Assembly (NCBI GenBank): GCA_946479015.1
Contig: CAMLEQ010000076.1
Span: forward strand, 1 to 11,953
Source: an uncultured Gemmatimonadota bacterium
Lineage (GTDB): Bacteria > Gemmatimonadota > Gemmatimonadetes > Gemmatimonadales > Gemmatimonadaceae
Length of the DNA: 11,953 nucleotides
Direction: 5' to 3'
A program made the position numbers and the translations under genes. Under the pieces are notes generated by a model. It was not told where the DNA came from. It did no database searches and saw only the letters and a program-made list of their open reading frames with translations. Within the stretch, counting starts at the first letter, position 1; each line of letters opens with the position of its first letter. Positions 5,859-11,953 of this stretch are shown here, piece by piece.

Positions 5859-5885
5859 TCGGCGGCCATTCACCGGGAGCCCCGC

Positions 5886-7742
5886 ATGCGCCGTCGCGCC
5901 AGCCGCGTCGTTCTCTCCCTCGTTTCCACCGCGCTCGCCGCGTGCGCGCACGGCGGCGCCGCGCCCACGCCGGCGCCGCGCCCCACGCCCGCCGCTCCCT
6001 CCACCGACACGACCCCGCCGCGCCCGGCGCCCCCGCTCGCCGACACGATGCCCCCGGACACGGCCGCCGTCCGCGCGGTGTTCGAGGGGAACATCGACGC
6101 GATCCACAAGCGCGACCGGGCCCGTTATCTCTCCTACTACCTCCACACCGAGGCGCTCGCGCGCAACGGTCCGGGAGGGCTCGAGCAGGGCTTCCAGGAC
6201 TGGTCCGCGCGGCGCGACACCACCTGGCCGGACACGCTGGTCGCCCGCGACCTGCGACTGGTGCCGCTCGGACCGAACGTCGTGTACGGCACCTATCACT
6301 ACCGCGTGACGCAGGGTGGGGTGACGAGCGAAGGGATCTCGGAGCGCACCTTCGTGCGCACCCCCGCCGGATGGAAGATCGCCGTGAGCACGGCGTTCGG
6401 GCTCCCCGAGGGCGCCGCGCCGCCGCCGGTGGCGCTCGTGGGGGGCACGCTCATCAATCCGGACACGCTGCCGGTGCCCAACGCCGTGGTGGTCGTGCGC
6501 GACGGGCGCATCGTGTGCGCCGGACCGGCCGGGCCGGGGTGCGCGCCGCCGAGGGGGGTGGAGACGGTGGACCTTCACGGCGCGTACATCGTGCCGGGGC
6601 TCATCGACGCGCACGTCCACTACTCCCAGACGGGGTGGGTGGATGGGCGCCCCGACGCGATCGACGTGCGCGCACGCTTCCCGTACGACTCGGTGGTGGC
6701 CGCGCTCGAGCGGCACCCGGAGCGGTTCGACCGGGCGAACCTGTGCGCGGGTGTGACGAGTGTGTTCGACGTGGGCGGCTACACGTGGACGCTCCCCATG
6801 GCGCGCGCCCACGAGTCCGCGCTCGACGCGCCGCGGATGTCCGCCGTGGGTCCCCTGCTCTCCACGGTCGACCACTGGGTGAACACGGCCACCGACCGGC
6901 AGTTCCTGTACATGGCGGACGATTCCACCGTGCGCGCGGCGGTGCGGGCGCTGAAGCGCGATGGCGCGAGCGCGATCAAGGTGTGGTACATCCAGGTCCC
7001 CGACTCGCTGCGCGACCGCATGCGGACGCTGCTCATGGCGGCGGGGGACGAGGCCCGACGCGTGGGGCTGCCGCTCATCGTGCACGCGACGGAGCTCGAG
7101 GGGGCGAAGGACGCCCTGCGTGCCGGCGCGCGCGTGCTGGTGCACAGCGTGATGTCGGAGGACATCGACGACGAGTTCATCACGCTCGCCAGAACGAACG
7201 AAGCGATCGTGATCCCCACGCTCACCGTGCTGGAGGGCTACGGCGACGTCTACACCGGGCACTCCCCCGCGGCGCGCTACCCGCTGGACTGCGTGGACCG
7301 CGTGACGCGCTCGCACCTCGAGCACCCGCTCCCGGAGTCGGCGCGGGCGAGCCGGCTCGCGGGCTGGAACACGGGGCGTGCGGAGCAGATGATGCGCACG
7401 ATCGAGCGGAACGTGCGCCGCATGCGGAACGCGGGGATCCCGATGGCCGTGGGTACGGACGCGGGAAATCCGGGGACGGCGCACGGCCCGAGCATCTACC
7501 GCGAGATGGAGGCGCTGCAGGCGGCGGGGATTCCCGCGCCGGACGTGCTCTCGGCGGCGACGATCGGGGCCGCGCGCGCGATGGGGCGCGCGCGGGAGCT
7601 GGGATCGCTCGCGCCGGGGAAGCTGGCCGACCTGGTGGTGCTCGATGCCGATCCGACCGCCGACATCGCCAACGCCCGGCGCGTGCGGATGGTGATGAAG
7701 GGCGGCGCGCTGTACGGGCGCGCCGAGCTCCTCCCCCGCTGA
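5886..7742 (+). CDS. Lipoprotein fusing an NTF2/SnoaL-like domain to a metal-dependent amidohydrolase
   Basis: A 618-residue predicted lipoprotein. The signal peptide ends in lipobox LAAC with Cys20. A Pro/Ala/Thr-rich linker (about 24-56) follows, then an NTF2-like (SnoaL/DUF4440-type) domain at about 58-173 (AVFEGNIDAIHKRDRARYLSYY to RTFVRTPAGWKIA). The amidohydrolase barrel runs from about 177 to the end: GLIDAHVHY gives metal ligands His243 and His245, IKVWY the candidate carboxylated Lys365, then His400, His420 and Asp525 in GTDAGNPG. APGKLADLVVLDADP is the usual C-terminal motif. It resembles imidazolonepropionase- or prolidase-like members, often dipeptide or cyclic amide hydrolases; the substrate is unknown. 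It is probably anchored in a membrane facing the periplasm. The start ATG 5886 follows GGGAG at good spacing. Enzyme class is certain, substrate is not. Confidence 0.9.
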   Translation: MRRRASRVVLSLVSTALAACAHGGAAPTPAPRPTPAAPSTDTTPPRPAPPLADTMPPDTAAVRAVFEGNIDAIHKRDRARYLSYYLHTEALARNGPGGLEQGFQDWSARRDTTWPDTLVARDLRLVPLGPNVVYGTYHYRVTQGGVTSEGISERTFVRTPAGWKIAVSTAFGLPEGAAPPPVALVGGTLINPDTLPVPNAVVVVRDGRIVCAGPAGPGCAPPRGVETVDLHGAYIVPGLIDAHVHYSQTGWVDGRPDAIDVRARFPYDSVVAALERHPERFDRANLCAGVTSVFDVGGYTWTLPMARAHESALDAPRMSAVGPLLSTVDHWVNTATDRQFLYMADDSTVRAAVRALKRDGASAIKVWYIQVPDSLRDRMRTLLMAAGDEARRVGLPLIVHATELEGAKDALRAGARVLVHSVMSEDIDDEFITLARTNEAIVIPTLTVLEGYGDVYTGHSPAARYPLDCVDRVTRSHLEHPLPESARASRLAGWNTGRAEQMMRTIERNVRRMRNAGIPMAVGTDAGNPGTAHGPSIYREMEALQAAGIPAPDVLSAATIGAARAMGRARELGSLAPGKLADLVVLDADPTADIANARRVRMVMKGGALYGRAELLPR

Positions 7743-7782
7743 TGCGCGGCGCGCACCTCGCGGCCGGGGAGGGTGCGTCCGC

Positions 7783-8382
7783 GTGACGAGCTACCGCGCG
7801 CTGCAGCGGGCGCTCGATGAGGCCCGGTTCGGCGCGGCGCGCACGCTGAATCTGCGCGCCACGCTTCCCACCGCCGCGCAGGCGGTGGCGCGCGCCGAGG
7901 CGTGGCTGCGCGAGAAGCAGGCGAGCCAGGCGGGGGAGGTCCTCGTGATCACCGGGCGTGGCAACCGGAGTGTGGACGGCGTGTCGGTCGTGCGGCAGGC
8001 GGTGTCGAAGCTGCTCGGATCGCTGCGCCGGCGCGGCGTGGTGCGGGAGTTCGCGGAGCACACCCCCGGCTCGTTCGTCGTGCGGCTCGCGCCGATGACG
8101 GCGCTCCGCGATGCCCCCAAGCGGCGCCGCGAGCGCGCCAGCGCACCGCCCGCCGATCCGGCCGCGCTCGCGGCGCTCGCGCCGGAATCACTCGCGCTGC
8201 TCCGCCGCGTGGCGCTGCGGGCGCTGGCGGAACTCGGCGTGCACGATCCGGCGCCCTTCGTGCACGACGAGATGGTGGCGCAGTTCTCCCACGTGGCGGC
8301 CGGCATCGCGCCTGGCCCGGAGCGGGAAGCGCGACTGCGGAGCGCGCTCGCCGCGCTGCTCGCCGAATACGACGAGCGCTGA
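7783..8382 (+). CDS. Smr-like domain protein with a degenerate N-terminal motif
   Basis: A 199-residue cytoplasmic protein. Residues about 21-104 follow the Smr layout: an LNLRATLPTAAQAV strand-helix, a helix ending WLREKQ, a strand EVLVITGRGNRSVDGVSVVR, a helix AVSKLLGSLRRRGVV, and a last strand PGSFVVRLAP. Canonical Smr domains, as in MutS2 and the endonuclease SmrA, start with LDLHG and have HGxG. Here these read LNLRA and TGRGN, so the residues tied to nuclease activity are missing and the domain is more likely a binding module. A basic patch KRRRER precedes a helical C-terminal half (about 128-199) I do not recognise. The start is GTG 7783 after GGGGAGGG (7766-7773). It is 40 bases after the amidohydrolase and may be co-transcribed with it. 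Smr assignment is moderate. Confidence 0.68.
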   Translation: MTSYRALQRALDEARFGAARTLNLRATLPTAAQAVARAEAWLREKQASQAGEVLVITGRGNRSVDGVSVVRQAVSKLLGSLRRRGVVREFAEHTPGSFVVRLAPMTALRDAPKRRRERASAPPADPAALAALAPESLALLRRVALRALAELGVHDPAPFVHDEMVAQFSHVAAGIAPGPEREARLRSALAALLAEYDER

Positions 8383-8458
8383 TGCGAGCACGGGCTATCC
8401 TTCGTGCCGCCCCGATGGTAGACTTGCGAACACCCCCGCGAGGCCGAGGCGCGGGCTG

Positions 8459-9070
8459 ATGTCGGTTCCTGTCTCACCACGCGGCGAGATTCACATGCAG
8501 CAAGACGACCGCGACCTCCGGCCCCGCGAGCCCGGTCAGGCGCCCGCGGACACGAATGCCATCCCCCCGACCCCGTACGAGGTGCTGCTGGGAGAGCTGG
8601 ACCACCTGCTCGCCGAGTGGCGCGCGATGGTGCGCCCCCACACGGACCCATCGCTCCCGTCGTCGCGGCTCATGAACTCCATGCCCGAGATCCTGCCGCA
8701 CCTCCTCCGGCTCGCGCGCATGGACGCGCCGGAGGTGGACGATGAGCTGAAGGAGCGGATCGCGCGCGACCACGGCGGCGCGCGTCGGGAGGACGAGGTG
8801 CCGGTGACGGTGATGGCGCTGGAGTGGGATGCGCTCAAGCGCGCGTGCGCGCTGGTACTGGCGCGCCACGGCATCGTGGGCGAGGAGGCGGAGGAGGCGC
8901 TCCGCCGCGTCGACACGCTGATCGATGACGCCATCGGCTACACGCTGCGCGGCTACTACCAGGCGGAGCTCGATACGCTGCGCGGGCGCGGGCTCGAGCG
9001 GCGCGCGGGGGAACGCACGGACCGGCGCGGGCAGAGTGGCGACCGGCGCGGGAGGCCCGCCGACGCGTGA
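8459..9070 (+). CDS. Stand-alone RsbRD N-terminal-like sensor domain protein
   Basis: A 203-residue soluble, all-helical protein. After a polar N-terminus, YEVLLGELDHLLAEWRAMV, SSRLMNSMPEILPHLLRLARM, an HGGARR segment, MALEWDALKRACALVL, and EALRRVDTLIDDAIGYTLRGYY follow the order of the RsbRD N-terminal domain. That globin-like sensory module usually heads stressosome RsbR paralogs or histidine kinases. Here no STAS, kinase or other output domain is attached. The tail (about 170-203) is Arg-rich (ERRAGERTDRRGQ). ATG 8459 has GAGG (8446-8449) at nine bases; ATG 8495 (191 residues, weak GGCGAGA) also fits, and the domain is intact either way. The stop overlaps the GTG start of the MarC gene. 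Domain call is by pattern memory, so moderate. Confidence 0.6.
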   Translation: MSVPVSPRGEIHMQQDDRDLRPREPGQAPADTNAIPPTPYEVLLGELDHLLAEWRAMVRPHTDPSLPSSRLMNSMPEILPHLLRLARMDAPEVDDELKERIARDHGGARREDEVPVTVMALEWDALKRACALVLARHGIVGEEAEEALRRVDTLIDDAIGYTLRGYYQAELDTLRGRGLERRAGERTDRRGQSGDRRGRPADA

Positions 9071-9699
9071 ACGGCTTCCTGCAATTCGCCCTCATCACCT
9101 TCACGTCCGTCCTGTTCATCGTCGACCCGGTCGCGGTGATCCCCACCTATCTCGTCATCACCCAGGACGAGACCCCGAAGCAGCGCCGCCGCACCGCCGC
9201 ACGCGCGTGCGTCGCGGCGGCGCTGCTGCTCATCGTGTTCGGCCTCGCGGGCCGTCTCATCTTCCGGATGTTCGGGATCACGCTCCCGGCCTTCCGCATC
9301 GCCGGAGGGCTGATCCTCTGGCTCGTGGCGATGGACATGCTGCGCGGCGAGCGCCGCACGCAGGAGGGCACGGAGGAGATCGTGGAGGGGCAGGAGAAGG
9401 AGGACGTCGCCATCACGCCCCTCGCGGTGCCCATGCTCGCCGGCCCCGGCGCGATCTCCACGGTCATCGTGCTCGCCGGACAGGCGCACTCGCTGGCGGA
9501 GCACGTGGTGGTCTACGGGTCGGTCGTCCTCACCGCGCTCGTGTCCTGGATCTCGCTCCGCGTGGGGGAGCGCCTCGTCGTCGCGGTGGGCCAGACGGGG
9601 ATCCGCGTGATGACCCGGATCATGGGGCTCCTGTTGGCGGCGGTCGCGGTGCAGTTCGTGGTCGCCGGTGTGCGCGAGGCCATCCATGCCGCCGCCTGA
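9067..9699 (+). CDS. MarC-family integral membrane protein
   Basis: A 210-residue inner-membrane protein with about six hydrophobic segments, the normal MarC size. The first is FLQFALITFTSVLFIVDP, with the family's conserved VDPVAVIP. PLAVPMLAGPGAISTVIVL (118-136) is the MarC signature, where most members have PLAVPLLAGPGAI. A charged loop (RGERRTQEGTEEIVEGQEKED, about 93-113) separates the two halves, which look like an internal repeat typical of the family. MarC proteins were once linked to multiple antibiotic resistance, but that role was not upheld; transport function remains unknown. The start GTG 9067 shares GTGA with the stop of the upstream gene, implying translational coupling; GGGAGG lies at 9050-9055. 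An 87-base gap follows to the peptidase gene. Confidence 0.92.
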   Translation: MNGFLQFALITFTSVLFIVDPVAVIPTYLVITQDETPKQRRRTAARACVAAALLLIVFGLAGRLIFRMFGITLPAFRIAGGLILWLVAMDMLRGERRTQEGTEEIVEGQEKEDVAITPLAVPMLAGPGAISTVIVLAGQAHSLAEHVVVYGSVVLTALVSWISLRVGERLVVAVGQTGIRVMTRIMGLLLAAVAVQFVVAGVREAIHAAA

Positions 9700-9786
9700 C
9701 GCGCCACCCGGCGCGACAACGGCACGCCGCCCCGCCGCGTAGCAGGGACGGACCCCTCTCACCCTCTTCCCGACACTCCCGACCCG
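9700..9786 (+). other. Intergenic gap with no clear ribosome-binding site before the peptidase gene
   Basis: These 87 bases hold no hairpin followed by T residues, so termination after the MarC gene is not evident. The last 30 bases are pyrimidine-rich (CCCCTCTCACCCTCTTCCC) with no purine-rich Shine-Dalgarno near ATG 9787. I see no strong -35/-10 pair. The peptidase gene could be read from upstream, from an unrecognised promoter, or from a leaderless transcript. Confidence 0.5.
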
Positions 9787-11886
9787 ATGCTCTTCCGCAC
9801 GATCACCGCCGCGCTGCTCGCCAGCGCGGGCACGCTCGCCGCGCAGCAGGCGAGCCTGCCCGGCTACTCCCCCGATGCCGCCGCCCGCGAGCGATCGCTC
9901 GAGGCCGACGTCGTCACCCGTCCGGACACCGCCAGCGCCAGAGCGCACTCGCGCGCCCTCTCGCGCGAGGTGCACATCTCCGGCACGCCCGCGCAGGCGC
10001 GCACGCGCGATTACGTGGTGGATGCGATGAAGCGGTGGGGGCTCCAGACGGAGGTGCGCACGTACGACGTGTGGATGCCATTCACGAGGCAGATGCAGGC
10101 CTGGCGCGTGGCTCCCGACACGCTGGCGCTCGACCTGGCCGAGGGCCCGGTGCCCGAGGACACCACCTCGTGGACGGTCGATGAGGCGGTGATCGCGAAC
10201 GGCTACAGCGGCACAGGCGATGTGACGGCGCCCGTGGTCTACGTGAACTACGGGCTGATCGAGGACTACGCGCAACTCGACTCGATGGGCGTCTCCGTGA
10301 AGGGGAAGATCGCCGTGGCGCGCTACGGGCGATCGTTCCGCGGCATCAAGGCCCGCGAGGCGGAGAAGCACGGCGCGGTGGGGCTGGTCATCTACAGCGA
10401 TCCCGAGGATGACGGCTACGGCCGGGGCGACGTCTATCCCGACGGGCCGATGCGCCCGGAGCAGGGCGTGCAGCGCGGCAGCATCCTCAACCCCGACGGC
10501 GATCCGAGCACGCCGGGCTATCCCAGCCGTCCGGGCGCGAAGCGCATCGCCACCACCGCGATGGAGGTCTCGCACATCCCGGTGATCCCGATGTCGTACG
10601 GCAACGCGGCGAAGCTGCTGCGCGGTCTGCGCGGCGCGCAGGTGCCGCAGGCGTGGCAGGGCGGACTCCCCTTCCGTTACCACGCGGGACCGGGCCCGGT
10701 GGCGGCGCACCTCATCGTGCGCTCGGACACCGCGACGGCGGCGATCAAGCAGATCTGGGACACGTTCGGCATCGTGCGCGGGAGCGAGTACCCCGACCAG
10801 ATCATCATGATCGGCGGCCATCGCGATGCGTGGGGCCCGGGGGCGGCGGACAACGTGAGCGGCACGGTGAGCGTGCTCGAGGCCGCGCAGGCGGTGGCCG
10901 AGGAAGTGAAGGCGGGGCACCGCCCGAAGCGCACGATCATCTTCGCCACCTGGGACGCCGAAGAGTGGGGACTGCTCGGCTCCACGGAGTACGTGGAGGA
11001 TGACTCGCTGCGGCTGATGCGCGGGGGGATCGCGTACCTCAACCAGGACGTGGCGGCGCAGGGGAAGTCCTTCGGCGGCGGCGGCTCGCCCTCGCTGCGC
11101 TCGACGCTGCGCGACATCGCGCGGGAGGTGCGCGATCCGAGCGGCGCGGGCTCGGTGTACGACGTGTGGCGCAAGAACGCGGCGGTGCCCGACAGCGCGG
11201 AACCGGAGATGGGCGATCCGGGGGGCGGCAGCGATTTCGCCGGCTTCTACAACCACCTGGGAATCCCGATCGCCGAGTGGGGCTTCGGCGGTCCGGGCGG
11301 CGTGTACCACTCGTTCTACGACGACTACCACTGGATGTCGAAGTTCGGCGATCCCACGTACGCGTACCACGCGACGGCGGGTCGCATCGGCGCGGCGATG
11401 GTGCTCCGTCTCGCGAACGCCGACATCCTGCCATACGACTACGTGGAGTACGCGCGCACGATGCGCCGTTACGTGCCGACGACCGGGAAGGCGATCGCGG
11501 CGCGGGGGTGGAACACGAGCATGGCGCCGCTCGATTCGGCGATCGGCCACATGGAGCGCGCCGCCATGCAGTTCGCCGCCGCGCGCGACTCGGTGCTGGC
11601 GCGCGGCACGCCGCGGCGGGCGGTGAGCGACCGGGCGAACGCCGCGCTGCTCGGCGTCGAGCGCGCGCTCACGCGCCCCGAGGGGCTGCGCACGCGCCCC
11701 TGGTTCCGCAACCTGATCTACGCCGCGGACGAGAACAACGGCTACGCGAACATGGTGTTCCCGTCGGTGAACGAAGCCGTGCGCACCGGCGACCGCGCGC
11801 TGACGGAGCGCGAGCTGGCGGATCTCGCCAAGCGGTTCGAGGGGGCGGCGAAGGCGCTGGAGAAAGCGACGGCGGCGCTCAGATAG
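9787..11886 (+). CDS. Secreted M28 peptidase, glutamate carboxypeptidase II (PSMA)-like
   Basis: A 699-residue exported zinc peptidase. The N-terminal signal peptide (MLFRTITAALLASAGTLAAQQ) is followed by an N-terminal segment, a protease-associated (PA) domain with GKIAVARYGRSFRGIKAREAEK and GAVGLVIYSDPEDDG, the M28 catalytic domain and a C-terminal dimerisation-like helical domain. Both zinc sites are intact: His345 and Asp355 in GGHRDAWGPGAADNVSG, general base Glu392 and ligand Glu393 in TWDAEEWGLLGS, Asp421 in LNQDVAA and His508 in YHSFYDDYHW. The same motifs and order occur in human PSMA, including YHS and the KFGDPTYAYHATAGR region. Family members remove C-terminal or N-terminal residues from short peptides, some preferring glutamate; which holds here cannot be read from sequence. 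It probably scavenges peptides in the periplasm or outside the cell. The start has no clear Shine-Dalgarno. Confidence 0.94.
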   Translation: MLFRTITAALLASAGTLAAQQASLPGYSPDAAARERSLEADVVTRPDTASARAHSRALSREVHISGTPAQARTRDYVVDAMKRWGLQTEVRTYDVWMPFTRQMQAWRVAPDTLALDLAEGPVPEDTTSWTVDEAVIANGYSGTGDVTAPVVYVNYGLIEDYAQLDSMGVSVKGKIAVARYGRSFRGIKAREAEKHGAVGLVIYSDPEDDGYGRGDVYPDGPMRPEQGVQRGSILNPDGDPSTPGYPSRPGAKRIATTAMEVSHIPVIPMSYGNAAKLLRGLRGAQVPQAWQGGLPFRYHAGPGPVAAHLIVRSDTATAAIKQIWDTFGIVRGSEYPDQIIMIGGHRDAWGPGAADNVSGTVSVLEAAQAVAEEVKAGHRPKRTIIFATWDAEEWGLLGSTEYVEDDSLRLMRGGIAYLNQDVAAQGKSFGGGGSPSLRSTLRDIAREVRDPSGAGSVYDVWRKNAAVPDSAEPEMGDPGGGSDFAGFYNHLGIPIAEWGFGGPGGVYHSFYDDYHWMSKFGDPTYAYHATAGRIGAAMVLRLANADILPYDYVEYARTMRRYVPTTGKAIAARGWNTSMAPLDSAIGHMERAAMQFAAARDSVLARGTPRRAVSDRANAALLGVERALTRPEGLRTRPWFRNLIYAADENNGYANMVFPSVNEAVRTGDRALTERELADLAKRFEGAAKALEKATAALR

Positions 11887-11953
11887 TAGGACCTGGTGGC
11901 TAGACCACCATGGAACGCGTGTGGCGTGTGGGGAACTGACGGAATGAGGAGGG
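11887..11953. other. 3' flank with a small inverted repeat and a ribosome-binding-like end
   Basis: After the peptidase stop, TGGTGG (11894-11899) and CCACCA (11905-11910) form a 6-bp inverted repeat around CTAGA, too short and without a T tract to call a terminator. GAGGAGGG at the window's last eight bases (11946-11953) is a strong Shine-Dalgarno-like sequence, which predicts a + strand start codon 5-10 bases beyond the edge. Nothing else is visible in these 67 bases. Confidence 0.45.

Noticed and set aside
5718..7484. Long - strand open frame (588 codons) across the amidohydrolase
   Set aside because: It is antisense to a gene with full lipobox and metal-ligand motifs. The Arg/His-rich low-complexity translation is typical of a GC-rich shadow frame.
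8956..11550. Very long open frame (864 codons) on the - strand across the MarC and peptidase genes
   Set aside because: It is antisense to two well-recognised genes. Its translation is Arg/His/Ala-rich with no family motifs, as expected from high third-position GC in the true genes.
11894..11910. Terminator after the peptidase gene
   Set aside because: The stem is only 6 bp with no T tract, not enough to call.
1..11953. CRISPR array, tRNA/rRNA genes, insertion sequences, phage or toxin-antitoxin genes
   Set aside because: I found no regularly spaced repeats, tRNA-like cloverleafs, transposase motifs or terminal repeats with target duplications. The window reads as chromosomal core and envelope genes.

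Overview
The window is very GC-rich DNA with almost every base in a gene. All complete genes read on the + strand; only a partial argR at the left edge reads on the - strand. Two genes encode exported small beta-barrels ending in phenylalanine, one encodes a lipoprotein and one a secreted peptidase, so the source is a diderm (Gram-negative-type) bacterium. The composition, the E. coli-like arginine genes and the rich set of exported amidohydrolase and M28 peptidase suggest a member of Gemmatimonadota. That assignment is an inference; other high-GC diderms such as Myxococcota are not excluded. There are no tRNA, rRNA, CRISPR or mobile-element signatures.

Region 1 (1-4102) is an arginine-biosynthesis locus. 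A partial argR diverges from argC-argB-argD-argA, whose four genes overlap by 1-4 bases and end at a strong terminator. ArgA acetylates glutamate, ArgB phosphorylates N-acetylglutamate, ArgC reduces it to the semialdehyde and ArgD transaminates that to N-acetylornithine. A near-perfect inverted repeat of ATGCAT type lies over the -10 region and start codon of argC and is the obvious ArgR operator. The argC mRNA may be leaderless.

Region 2 (4103-5780) starts with a 333-base non-coding stretch. It holds a perfect 18-bp palindrome with a CRP/FNR-like core and a good promoter. Two paralogous small outer-membrane beta-barrel genes follow. The first ends in a textbook terminator and the second in a perfect 15-bp hairpin without a T tract.

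Region 3 (5830-7742) has its own promoter and encodes a 618-residue lipoprotein that fuses an NTF2/SnoaL-like domain to a metal-dependent amidohydrolase.

Region 4 (7783-9699) holds a degenerate Smr-like protein, a stand-alone protein resembling the RsbRD N-terminal sensor domain, and a MarC-family membrane protein. The last two overlap in a GTGA junction.

Region 5 (9787-11886) encodes a secreted glutamate carboxypeptidase II (PSMA)-like M28 peptidase with all expected zinc ligands. The last 67 bases hold a small inverted repeat and, at the very edge, a ribosome-binding-like GAGGAGGG for a gene outside the window.

Most of the window is ordinary metabolism. The points most worth a second look are the argC operator over a possible leaderless start, the NTF2-amidohydrolase lipoprotein, the Smr/RsbRD-like/MarC cluster, and the palindrome-rich leader of the first barrel gene.
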